The position numbers and the translations under genes are program-made. Shown here in pieces: positions 1 through 7,182 of a stretch of DNA of 50,784 nt. The stretch's first letter is position 1; each line of letters opens with the position of its first letter. The notes beneath the pieces were generated by a model. It was given only the letters and a program-made list of their open reading frames with translations. It did not search any database and had not been told where the DNA came from. Origin of the DNA: an uncultured Caryophanales bacterium (GTDB lineage: Bacteria > Bacillota_I > Bacilli_A > RFN20 > CAG-826); assembly GCA_905197045.1 (NCBI GenBank), contig CAJJXG010000009.1:1-50784 (forward strand). The letters run 5' to 3'.

Positions 1-4
1 TATA

Positions 5-52
5 GTGACATTTTAAATGAATAACCGTTACTGACATTTTCAATGAATAACC
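5..52. repeat. Two direct repeats at the left end, possible IS end
   Basis: A unit reading TGACATTTT-x-AATGAATAACC (x = A or C) occurs at 6-26 and again at 32-52, a 26-bp period. The two copies differ at one base. Multiple short direct repeats starting with TGACA or TGTCA are typical of the ends of IS21-family elements, but no transposase is in the window, so this is only a possible element end. It lies upstream of the rplU promoter. Confidence 0.35.
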
Positions 53-84
53 ACAGAATAAAACATCTTCCTTAAATTTTTTAC

Positions 85-112
85 TTGAAAAATGCTGGAT
101 AAAGAGTAGAAT
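85..112 (+). promoter_or_regulatory. Probable sigma-A promoter of the rplU-prp-rpmA operon
   Basis: TTGAAA at 85-90 and TAGAAT at 107-112 are separated by 16 bp. Transcription would start near 119, giving a leader of about 100 nt before rplU that contains two foldable segments. No other convincing promoter lies between the end repeats and the gene. Confidence 0.5.
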
Positions 113-116
113 AATA

Positions 117-182
117 GCGTTGTAACCCGATTTTTGGTACAACCGCATTGAAAAGGTCCCTAAAATTCCTATGAATTACCTT
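117..182 (+). promoter_or_regulatory. Structured leader RNA upstream of rplU (candidate L21 leader)
   Basis: Two hairpins can form. The first (117-146) pairs GCG-TTGTA-CC with GG-TACAA-CGC, with two single-base bulges. The second (153-182) pairs AAGGT with ACCTT and, inside, AATT with AATT around CCTATG. Firmicutes often autoregulate this operon through an L21 leader RNA, and position and length fit. I cannot confirm the family without a covariance-model search. Confidence 0.45.
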
Positions 183-221
183 AAAAGCGAGTAATTATTT
201 AAAAAATTGGAGGCATATTTG

Positions 222-533
222 ATGTACGCTATAATTTTAACTGGCGGTAAGCAACTTAAAGTTGAGGTTGGACAAAAAATCTATGTTGAAAAACTCAATG
301 TAGAAGCTGGAACAGATTACACTTTTAATGACGTTCTTTTAATTAGCGATAAAAAAGTTGTAACTGGTAACCCAACAATTAAAGGTGCTACAGTTGTTGC
401 AAAAGTTGAAAAGCAAGGTTTAGGCAAAAAGATCCATGTTTATAAGTACAAAGCAAAAACTACATACCATAAACACATTGGACATAGACAACCATATACT
501 TGCTTAACTATTACAAGTATTAATTCAAAGTAA
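222..533 (+). CDS. rplU: 50S ribosomal protein L21
   Basis: This is a 103-residue component of the large ribosomal subunit that binds 23S rRNA near L20. The C-terminal half carries the L21 signature: a basic YKAKTTYHKHIGHRQPYT stretch with the conserved GHR motif. An in-frame TTG at 207 would add five residues, but the GGAGG at 209-213 sits correctly for the ATG at 222, and MYAIILTGGKQ is the normal L21 amino terminus. The stop codon at 531-533 directly abuts prp, so the two are cotranscribed. The leader upstream may regulate the operon. Confidence 0.97.
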   Translation: MYAIILTGGKQLKVEVGQKIYVEKLNVEAGTDYTFNDVLLISDKKVVTGNPTIKGATVVAKVEKQGLGKKIHVYKYKAKTTYHKHIGHRQPYTCLTITSINSK

Positions 534-842
534 ATGATTAAAATCACTTTTTTAGAAGAAGAAGGTAAAGTTGTTTCAATTAAAGCTAAAGGGCATGCGC
601 TCTTTGCACCAAAAGGACAAGACATTGTCTGTAGTGCAGTTAGTGCGATCTTAGTTGGCGGTTGTAATGCTTTAAAAAATCAGAAGTATTATGAAATTAC
701 TATTGAAGATGGAAATTTATCCATTGAAACAAATGGTAATTTAACAAAAAATGACGAGATTGTGATGCGTACAATTATCATTCAACTAATGACAATCCAA
801 GCTTCATATGGTTCTTTTATCTCAATTTCTAAAAAAATGTAG
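534..842 (+). CDS. prp: Ribosomal-processing cysteine protease Prp (YsxB)
   Basis: This 102-residue protein belongs to the Prp family, which removes the N-terminal extension of ribosomal protein L27 in Firmicutes and related bacteria. The expected catalytic pair is present: His21 in KGHA and Cys33 in GQDIVCSAVSA. It starts on the base after the rplU stop and is followed by rpmA, the conserved L21-Prp-L27 order. The adjacent L27 carries the matching cleavable extension, which supports an active protease. Its own Shine-Dalgarno is weak, so translation is probably coupled to rplU. Confidence 0.93.
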   Translation: MIKITFLEEEGKVVSIKAKGHALFAPKGQDIVCSAVSAILVGGCNALKNQKYYEITIEDGNLSIETNGNLTKNDEIVMRTIIIQLMTIQASYGSFISISKKM

Positions 843-856
843 AAAGGAAGATGTTT

Positions 857-1150
857 ATGTTTTTAAGTTTTAAACTTGATTTACAATTATTCGCATCCCA
901 TAAAGGTGTTGGTAGTACTAAAAACGGTAGAGACTCTGCTGGTAGAAGACTCGGCGCAAAAAGAAGCGATGGTCAATTTTGTAAAGCAGGCATGATTATT
1001 TATAGACAACGTGGAACAAGAATCTATCCTGGTGTTAACACCAAAAAGGGTAGTGATGATACAATTTTTGCTACAAAAGCTGGTATTGTTAAATACGAAA
1101 GAGTTGGCAAAAATAGAAAACGCGTTAGCGTCTATGAAATTGCTGCTTAA
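857..1150 (+). CDS. rpmA: 50S ribosomal protein L27 with Prp-cleavable N-terminal extension
   Basis: This is a 97-residue L27, a large-subunit protein whose N-terminus reaches towards the peptidyl-transferase centre. The body shows the conserved ASHKGVGSTKNGRDS start, then RLGAKRSDGQ and the RQRGTRIYPG region. Before it is a 12-residue extension ending in LDLQLF followed by A-S, which matches the Prp cleavage motif known from Staphylococcus (LQFF then A-S). Two ATGs are possible, at 851 and 857. The AAAGGAAG at 843-850 touches the first but is 6 nt from the second, so 857 is preferred. Confidence 0.95.
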   Translation: MFLSFKLDLQLFASHKGVGSTKNGRDSAGRRLGAKRSDGQFCKAGMIIYRQRGTRIYPGVNTKKGSDDTIFATKAGIVKYERVGKNRKRVSVYEIAA

Positions 1151-1163
1151 TTAAAGAAAAATT

Positions 1164-1197
1164 AAATCATCTGTTTCTTGGCAGGTGATTTTCTTTT
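1164..1197 (+). terminator. Rho-independent terminator after rpmA
   Basis: A 10-bp stem, AAATCATCTG (1164-1173) with CAGGTGATTT (1182-1191), contains one G-U pair and an 8-nt loop. It is followed by TTCTTTT. It closes the L21-Prp-L27 operon just before obgE, though some readthrough is likely because obgE follows at once without a clear promoter. Confidence 0.7.
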
Positions 1198-1211
1198 AAA
1201 AGGACAATTTT

Positions 1212-2471
1212 ATGTTTATTGATAGAGCGATTATTGAAGTTAGAAGTGGAAAAGGCGGAAATGGTAGAATAGCCTTTCGTAGAGAAAGAGGTGTACCTAA
1301 AGGTGGACCAGCTGGCGGAAATGGTGGAAGAGGCGGTTCCGTTTATTTAAGATGCTCAAAATCAACAACTACACTTGTTAATTATCGCCATTCAAGAACA
1401 TTTATTGCTGAAGATGGAGAAAATGGCGATATCAAGAATCAATATGGACACACAGCCGAAGACATTTATATTGATTTACCAGTTGGTACTGTTGTCTTTT
1501 TAGAAGAAAATCACCAATTTTTATGCGATCTTAAAGAAGTTGGAGAGACTTATTTAGTCTGTAAAGGCGGAAGAGGCGGTCGAGGTAACTCTGCTTTTAA
1601 AAGTTCGCGTAATAGATGTCCTAAAATTGCCGAAAATGGTTTACCTGGCGAAAAGAAAAGACTTATTTTAGAGTTAAAACTTTTAGCTGATGTTGGTGTT
1701 ATTGGCTTACCAAATGCCGGAAAAAGTACTTTTATAAGTTGCGTAACAAATTGTAAAGCCGAAATTGGAGATTATGCTTTTACAACCATTGTTCCTAATT
1801 TAGGTGTTGCTAAAATTGGCGATGATAGTTTTGTTATAGCCGATATGCCTGGATTAATTAAAGGAGCTCATATGGGTAAAGGCTTAGGACTTATGTTTTT
1901 AAGACATATTGAAAGATGTCGAGTTTTAGTCCATATGGTTGATATGTCTCGCGAAAATCCTTATCAAGATTATTTAGACATTAAAGAAGAATTGAACAAT
2001 TATGGAATGCATCTTTTGGATCGTCCAGAAATTGTTGTTGCTTCCAAAATGGATGAAGAAGGAAGTGAAGAAAAACTAAAAGAATTTAGCGAAAAACTTC
2101 AAAAGCCTATAATTCCTATTTCATGCATCAGTGAAGAAAATCTTGATAAAGTTTTATATAAATGTGTTGAACTTTTACGTGATGCTCCAATTTGGCCAGT
2201 TTATAAAGAAGAAGATAAAGAAGAAGTCTTTAATTTAACTGGTGAGGAAGATATTTTTGAAATTGTTAAACGTAAAGAAGGATACTATGAAATTGTTGGT
2301 GAGCGTGTAATCAGAACTTATAACTTAATCAACATTTCAACTGATGAAGGAATGCTAAGACTTTTAACTTATTTAAATAAAATTGGCGTTGACGATAAAT
2401 TACATGAGATTGGTGCCAAAACTGGTGATACAGTCAAAATTGCTGATTTTGAATTTGAATATTACGAATAA
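1212..2471 (+). CDS. obgE: GTPase Obg (ribosome assembly)
   Basis: This 419-residue protein has the three Obg parts in order. First is the glycine-rich Obg fold (about 1-158, with GKGGNGRIAFRRE and GGPAGGNGGRGG). Next is the GTPase domain, with P-loop GLPNAGKST starting at residue 165, G3 DMPGLIKGAH, and SKMD in place of the usual NKxD. Last is a C-terminal OCT domain from about residue 340. Obg acts in late 50S assembly and stress control. Its place after the L21-L27 operon is the standard bacterial arrangement. The ATG at 1212 follows AAAAGGAC. Confidence 0.96.
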   Translation: MFIDRAIIEVRSGKGGNGRIAFRRERGVPKGGPAGGNGGRGGSVYLRCSKSTTTLVNYRHSRTFIAEDGENGDIKNQYGHTAEDIYIDLPVGTVVFLEENHQFLCDLKEVGETYLVCKGGRGGRGNSAFKSSRNRCPKIAENGLPGEKKRLILELKLLADVGVIGLPNAGKSTFISCVTNCKAEIGDYAFTTIVPNLGVAKIGDDSFVIADMPGLIKGAHMGKGLGLMFLRHIERCRVLVHMVDMSRENPYQDYLDIKEELNNYGMHLLDRPEIVVASKMDEEGSEEKLKEFSEKLQKPIIPISCISEENLDKVLYKCVELLRDAPIWPVYKEEDKEEVFNLTGEEDIFEIVKRKEGYYEIVGERVIRTYNLINISTDEGMLRLLTYLNKIGVDDKLHEIGAKTGDTVKIADFEFEYYE

Positions 2472-2488
2472 TTCCATATAAATTTTAT

Positions 2489-3043
2489 TTGTTTGACTAT
2501 ATCAAAGGGAAAGTTGTTGAAGTAGAAAATCAACGAATTTCTTTATTAAGCGAAATTGGAATCGCCTTTGAAATCCATGTTTTGGATTCAACTTATTTTA
2601 TTGCTGAAAATATTTACAATGTTTTTACATACATTTTTCATAATGAAGAATCGATTACAATGTATGGTTTTTTAACTCGACTAGATAAGTTTATTTTTTC
2701 TGAACTCATTAAAATAAGCGGTATTGGTCCAAAAACAGCTTTAAATATAATACGTAAAGTGACTAGTTTAGGTCTTGTTTCCTTAATCAGAAATAAAGAT
2801 TTAGCTTCAATGCAAAAAATCAGTTCGATAGGATCAAAAGCTGATCGAATTTATTATGAATTGAAAAATAAGGTCCTTAATGTTGAAATTCTTGATTATA
2901 AATATCCTGAAGTTTTTAATGCACTCTTAAATCTAGGCTATCATCCTCAAAAAGTATTTAAAGCTTTAGATTCGATAGAAGTAGGGCTTGAAAATAGCGA
3001 TGCAATGAAAGAAGCAATAATTAGGTTAAAAAATGAACAATGA
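2489..3043 (+). CDS. ruvA: Holliday junction DNA-binding subunit RuvA
   Basis: This 184-residue protein is the tetrameric junction-recognition subunit of RuvAB. It begins MFDYIKGKVVEV as usual for RuvA. It has two helix-hairpin-helix motifs (ISGIGPKTA near residue 75 and ISSIGSKAD near 110) and the C-terminal RuvB-contacting domain (LLNLGYHPQKV). The start is a TTG at 2489 without an obvious Shine-Dalgarno, only 17 nt after the obgE stop. No upstream ATG gives a better family fit. It ends in TGA within the ruvB start, an 11-nt overlap that suggests coupled translation. Confidence 0.92.
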   Translation: MFDYIKGKVVEVENQRISLLSEIGIAFEIHVLDSTYFIAENIYNVFTYIFHNEESITMYGFLTRLDKFIFSELIKISGIGPKTALNIIRKVTSLGLVSLIRNKDLASMQKISSIGSKADRIYYELKNKVLNVEILDYKYPEVFNALLNLGYHPQKVFKALDSIEVGLENSDAMKEAIIRLKNEQ

Positions 3044-3995
3044 ACTTTTATCTATAATTCGTCCTAAAAGTTTTGACGATTATTTTGGGCAAGCGCAAAT
3101 TATTAATGAATTAAAGGTATATATTTATAGTGCGAAAAAACAGAAAACATGTTTGGACCATATTTTATTAATCGGACCAAGTGGAATGGGAAAAACTAGT
3201 TTATCATATGTTATTTCTAATGAAATGAAAAGCAAAATAAGGGTAATTAATGCTCCGATGATAGCCACAGTTCAAGATCTTGTTGAAATATTAGCCTCAA
3301 TTAAGGAAAACGAAATATTCTTTATTGATGAGATTCATCGTCTCGATAAAAAAATAGAAGAAATTTTATACTCAGTAATGGATGATTTTATTATTAATTT
3401 AACTTATAAAAGTGAAGAAAAAACCAAAGTAATAAGTATAAAATTACCACGATTTACATTAATTGGAGCGACCACTTTAGAAGGTTATTTGTCCGTTCCA
3501 CTTCGCGATCGCTTTGCTATTAAGTTTCATTTTGAACCATATTGCGAAGATGATTTGGCTAAAATAGCCTTATGTAACGCAACCAAATTTAATGTTAATT
3601 TTGAGGAAATTGACGATGCAAAATTCTTTATAAAAAGAGTCAAAAACAATCCCCGTATCCTTAATAATTTATTAAAAAGATTGTCAGATTATTGCCTCTA
3701 TATGAGCAAAAACTCTGCAAAACTCGACTTTTTGAAGGAATTTTTTACATTCGTTAAAATTGATGAATATGGCTTAACTTTATTTGATCAGAAAATAATC
3801 AAAACACTTTATGAAGTTTTTCAAAGTGAACCAGTAAGTCTTGAATCGTTAGCAAGTGTGCTCAACGAAAATGTCATTAACCTAAAAGAAAACTATGAAC
3901 CGTATCTTGTTACAATTGGGATAATTGCACGCACTCGAAGAGGACGAATGCTGACTAAAAAAGGGCAAGAATTTTATTTTAAATATATCCGTTAA
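3033..3995 (+). CDS. ruvB: Holliday junction branch-migration ATPase RuvB
   Basis: This 320-residue AAA+ motor drives branch migration with RuvA. Walker A is GPSGMGKT (residues 48-55; usually GPPGLGKT). Walker B is FFIDEIHRL. The sensor/arginine-finger stretch is GATTLEGYLSVPLRDRF. The C-terminal winged helix carries EPYLVTIGIIARTRRGR, the conserved RuvB ending. It overlaps ruvA by 11 nt. No ruvC is present nearby, as in many Firmicutes, where RecU resolves junctions. Confidence 0.95.
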   Translation: MNNELLSIIRPKSFDDYFGQAQIINELKVYIYSAKKQKTCLDHILLIGPSGMGKTSLSYVISNEMKSKIRVINAPMIATVQDLVEILASIKENEIFFIDEIHRLDKKIEEILYSVMDDFIINLTYKSEEKTKVISIKLPRFTLIGATTLEGYLSVPLRDRFAIKFHFEPYCEDDLAKIALCNATKFNVNFEEIDDAKFFIKRVKNNPRILNNLLKRLSDYCLYMSKNSAKLDFLKEFFTFVKIDEYGLTLFDQKIIKTLYEVFQSEPVSLESLASVLNENVINLKENYEPYLVTIGIIARTRRGRMLTKKGQEFYFKYIR

Positions 3996-4045
3996 TTTAG
4001 AAAAAATCTTTGACTTTTGCCTTTATTTTTAAGTTAAAAATGTTT

Positions 4046-4097
4046 TTGTGTTTTATAGGGTTATGTAGTAATATTATCAAGTACATTTATAAATGTA
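4046..4097 (+). promoter_or_regulatory. Probable secDF promoter with a perfect 16-bp palindrome after it
   Basis: TTGTGT (4046-4051) and TAATAT (4069-4074) are 17 bp apart, which would start transcription near 4081. At once downstream is the perfect palindrome TACATTTATAAATGTA (4082-4097). It could be an operator or a short 5' hairpin in the secDF leader. A second, weaker -35-like TTGACT is at 4010-4015. Confidence 0.4.
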
Positions 4098-4119
4098 ATT
4101 TATAAATAAGAGGTAGTTT

Positions 4120-7100
4120 ATGAAAAGATTAATAGGATATTTATCAATTTCAGCGGCATTGCTTACGGGAGTCTTAGTGGCAGTAGTTCCTTCTCTTCTT
4201 TCTGTAAATGGGGATGGAGATTTTGCTTCTTCAAACAGATTTGTTTTTAAGATTTCTCCAAGAAATGTTAGTGCTGATTTTAGTCAAGGCACCAATAATG
4301 GAGATTTAATAAATGCTAGCAATGGTGATACTCCACTTGAAGTTATCACTGATACATTTAAAGATCGTCTTGCAGTTGCTGGAATATCAAGTTATGAACT
4401 TGAAAGTTATTCTGATGATACATTTTCATTAACCTTTAAAGATTCCACACAAATTTATGATGATATTATATCTTATTTAACTTTTTCAAATTCTTTTATG
4501 CTTAAAAATGCTGATGAAGAATACAATTTAGGCTTCTCAGCTGCTGATGTAAATGCTGGAAATACAACTACAGCCTCTGATCAACTTTTTGTTGAAGGTA
4601 GTGCAAATGTCCAATATAAAGATGGTTATCCTTATGTAGTTGTTCAACTTGCTAATCCTGATAGTTTTAAGACAATGTTAGATGGTATTACAAGTTCTAG
4701 TTCTGATGATAATTCAGGAAGTGATGCTGATACTGGTTCAAGTGGCTCTGACACTGGTAGTTCGCCTGATACAGGAAGTGATACTGGAAGCGGAGATACT
4801 GGAACAAGCGGAGATAGTGGAACTTCAAGTGATAGTGGTTCAACCGGCGAAGTTTCTCAAGCACATAGATTTAATAAAAATGATATTTCAAAATCCAATA
4901 CAACAACCGGTACTACAACTGGTAGTACAGGAAGTAGCGATGGATCAGATAGTGGTGAAAGCGAAGAAGCTGCAAAAGTTGATCCTAAAAAAGCTATTTT
5001 TGTCGTAAATAATTGGTTAACAGGTTTAAATTTACAATCATTACTTGATAATGAAAACGGAAATATTACTGACTCAAATTTTTCTGATTATGTAATTACA
5101 TATTTTGATACAACAAATCCTTCAAGTTTTATTTGGGATTATGATTCTAGTTTAAGTAGCGAGGATCAAGCTGCTAAAACTTATGAATATCTTTATTTCT
5201 CAAACTATAATTTAGGTGCTATTAATGGTGATGGCGGACTTGACGTCAAAACAAGTTTCCAAACATATAATACAGTCGAATCAGATGAAAGATTAGCTTA
5301 TAAGAAGGCTAATTTACTCGCTGGCAAACTTAATTCAACTAGCTTAAATTATGACGTTACTTTAATTAATTCTTCACAACTTGAAAACAATTCAAATCTT
5401 GTTGCTCCATTTATTGAATATATTAAAAGAGCTGGAATTGTCGAATTTTCTACAGTTTTAATATGTACAATTATCGCAACTGTCATTGTCTCATTATTTG
5501 TTTTGTTAAACTATGGCCTTCCAGGACTTCTTGGCTTAATTGTTAGCGGGGCAAATGTTGTTGGTTCATTATATTTATTTAATTTTTTAGGCAATGAATT
5601 TAATATTGGTACAATTTTAGGCCTTTTTGCAGTAGCAGCCGTTTCAATATTAGGCGTAACTATTTGGTTACATAGAGGCAAAGAAGACATATATCTAGGT
5701 AAAAATCTTAAGAAGGCTTACCAAGATGCTAATAAAAAGACATTATTTAATTTATTAGATTTTACTGTAATTGGAGCAATTATTGGTTTAGTTGCTTACT
5801 TAATTCCTAATTCATATACATCTTCATTCGGTGGTGTGCTTTTAATTGGTGTTTTATTAAGTATTATTACAATTGGAATTGTCTTTAGAGCAGTTAGCTG
5901 GTTACTTTATAACTCCCAAGTTGCTCAAAATCATATCAAATTATTTGGTGTTGGAAGAAAACTTGTTCCAGATTTATCAAAGGCAGAGAAACCAACTTAT
6001 TTTGATGCCTTCAAGAGAAGAACTTCAAAAGGAACTTTCAAAGTTTGTGGAATTATCGCTAGTGTTTTATTACTTGCAAGTATAGTTGGAATTACAACTT
6101 TCCAAGTCATGAATGGAAATATTTATAATTCCCCAAGTAATGAAAGCACTTCAAAAGTTGTTGTAAGCTATGTATTAAGAAATGCTAACGATGACTTTAA
6201 CACCGATAATGTGGAAGTTGGAATTCAAAGTGGTCTTGGTGATATTTACTTTGATGAAGCTCATCAAGAACAAGTCTTTGGAGACTCGTTAAGTGTTAAT
6301 TCTTTCTATTATGAATTTGTAAGTGGTGAAACCTCACCAATTACCAATAGAGAATATTATTTTGTTGTCGATCTTGGCGAAATAATTGATGTAGAAAATG
6401 TAAATCAAACTAATTATTACTATTTTGATGGTTCTAATGTTAGTGCATTAAGTTTAACAGATGCAATAACAGCTGCCATTCAAGCTAATATTGGTGAAAA
6501 TTATACAGTTACAACAAGTCATTCATATGATTACAACGATGATTTAATCAATATGTATGTCTCAATTGCTGTTGCAATTGCAGTTGCTGGAATCTTCTTA
6601 TATTTCTTATTAAGATTTGGACCAGCAAAAGCATTAACATCCCTTTTAATTGGGGCAGCAGGACTTGTTTCAATAGTAGGAATTGCTTCATTAACCAGAG
6701 GACCTTTCCCAAGCGAAATCACTTTAGGTTTATTATTGATTTCAGTTGTTACATATTTAATTTTCGATGTCTTCTTTGTTAATGAAAGACTCACATTCCT
6801 TGAAAACAAACATGAACTTAAAGAACTTGGTGCAAGAGAAGAAGCTTACGATTATGCAGGCAATTCAATTTATAACTATATCGTTGTAAATATCATGTTT
6901 GTTGCATTCATCGTTTTATCATTCTTCTTTACAGCAGCATTTGATAGAAATACTTTATTATTTATTCTTGTTGGCTTATTCATTGTTGTTATTTATATCA
7001 AGGCAATGCAACTTCCAATTCAAATTGCCTTTACCAAAGTCTTTGAAAAGATTGGAGATAGATTCTCTGAAAATAGGCTAAAAGCAAAAGCTAATAAGAA

Positions 7101-7164
7101 AGGTAAAAAAGTTAGTTATGATGACGGACCTCAAGAAGCTATCTTTATCGACATCAACGATTAA
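4120..7164 (+). CDS. secDF: Fused protein-export subunit SecDF, with low-complexity insert
   Basis: This 1014-residue membrane protein fuses SecD and SecF, the RND-type partners of SecYEG that use proton flux to help secretion. Residues 5-27 form the first membrane segment, then an extracellular P1 domain, a membrane block from about 440 to 620, and the SecF half from about 645 with its own membrane block after about 805. Two features are odd. Residues about 190-285 inside P1 are almost only Ser, Gly, Asp and Thr. The SecD-half Asp expected before the FER-type motif is missing: the stretch reads VSILGVTIWLHR at about 508-519. The SecF half keeps its Asp (D883). The ATG follows AAGAGGTAG. Confidence 0.9.
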   Translation: MKRLIGYLSISAALLTGVLVAVVPSLLSVNGDGDFASSNRFVFKISPRNVSADFSQGTNNGDLINASNGDTPLEVITDTFKDRLAVAGISSYELESYSDDTFSLTFKDSTQIYDDIISYLTFSNSFMLKNADEEYNLGFSAADVNAGNTTTASDQLFVEGSANVQYKDGYPYVVVQLANPDSFKTMLDGITSSSSDDNSGSDADTGSSGSDTGSSPDTGSDTGSGDTGTSGDSGTSSDSGSTGEVSQAHRFNKNDISKSNTTTGTTTGSTGSSDGSDSGESEEAAKVDPKKAIFVVNNWLTGLNLQSLLDNENGNITDSNFSDYVITYFDTTNPSSFIWDYDSSLSSEDQAAKTYEYLYFSNYNLGAINGDGGLDVKTSFQTYNTVESDERLAYKKANLLAGKLNSTSLNYDVTLINSSQLENNSNLVAPFIEYIKRAGIVEFSTVLICTIIATVIVSLFVLLNYGLPGLLGLIVSGANVVGSLYLFNFLGNEFNIGTILGLFAVAAVSILGVTIWLHRGKEDIYLGKNLKKAYQDANKKTLFNLLDFTVIGAIIGLVAYLIPNSYTSSFGGVLLIGVLLSIITIGIVFRAVSWLLYNSQVAQNHIKLFGVGRKLVPDLSKAEKPTYFDAFKRRTSKGTFKVCGIIASVLLLASIVGITTFQVMNGNIYNSPSNESTSKVVVSYVLRNANDDFNTDNVEVGIQSGLGDIYFDEAHQEQVFGDSLSVNSFYYEFVSGETSPITNREYYFVVDLGEIIDVENVNQTNYYYFDGSNVSALSLTDAITAAIQANIGENYTVTTSHSYDYNDDLINMYVSIAVAIAVAGIFLYFLLRFGPAKALTSLLIGAAGLVSIVGIASLTRGPFPSEITLGLLLISVVTYLIFDVFFVNERLTFLENKHELKELGAREEAYDYAGNSIYNYIVVNIMFVAFIVLSFFFTAAFDRNTLLFILVGLFIVVIYIKAMQLPIQIAFTKVFEKIGDRFSENRLKAKANKKGKKVSYDDGPQEAIFIDIND

Positions 7165-7182
7165 AGAAAGAATCTTGAGTAT

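Noticed and set aside
3041..3043. Recoding of TGA as Trp
   Set aside because: ruvA, dinB and the Asp23-like gene end in TGA exactly where the next gene starts, and Trp is coded by TGG throughout.
4682..5008. Separate gene in another frame of the secDF insert
   Set aside because: It is a shadow of the repetitive Ser/Gly/Asp codons, without ribosome-binding site or family features.
6531..6809. Antisense coding frame opposite secDF
   Set aside because: It is caused by codon bias of the real gene; no start signal or recognisable protein.
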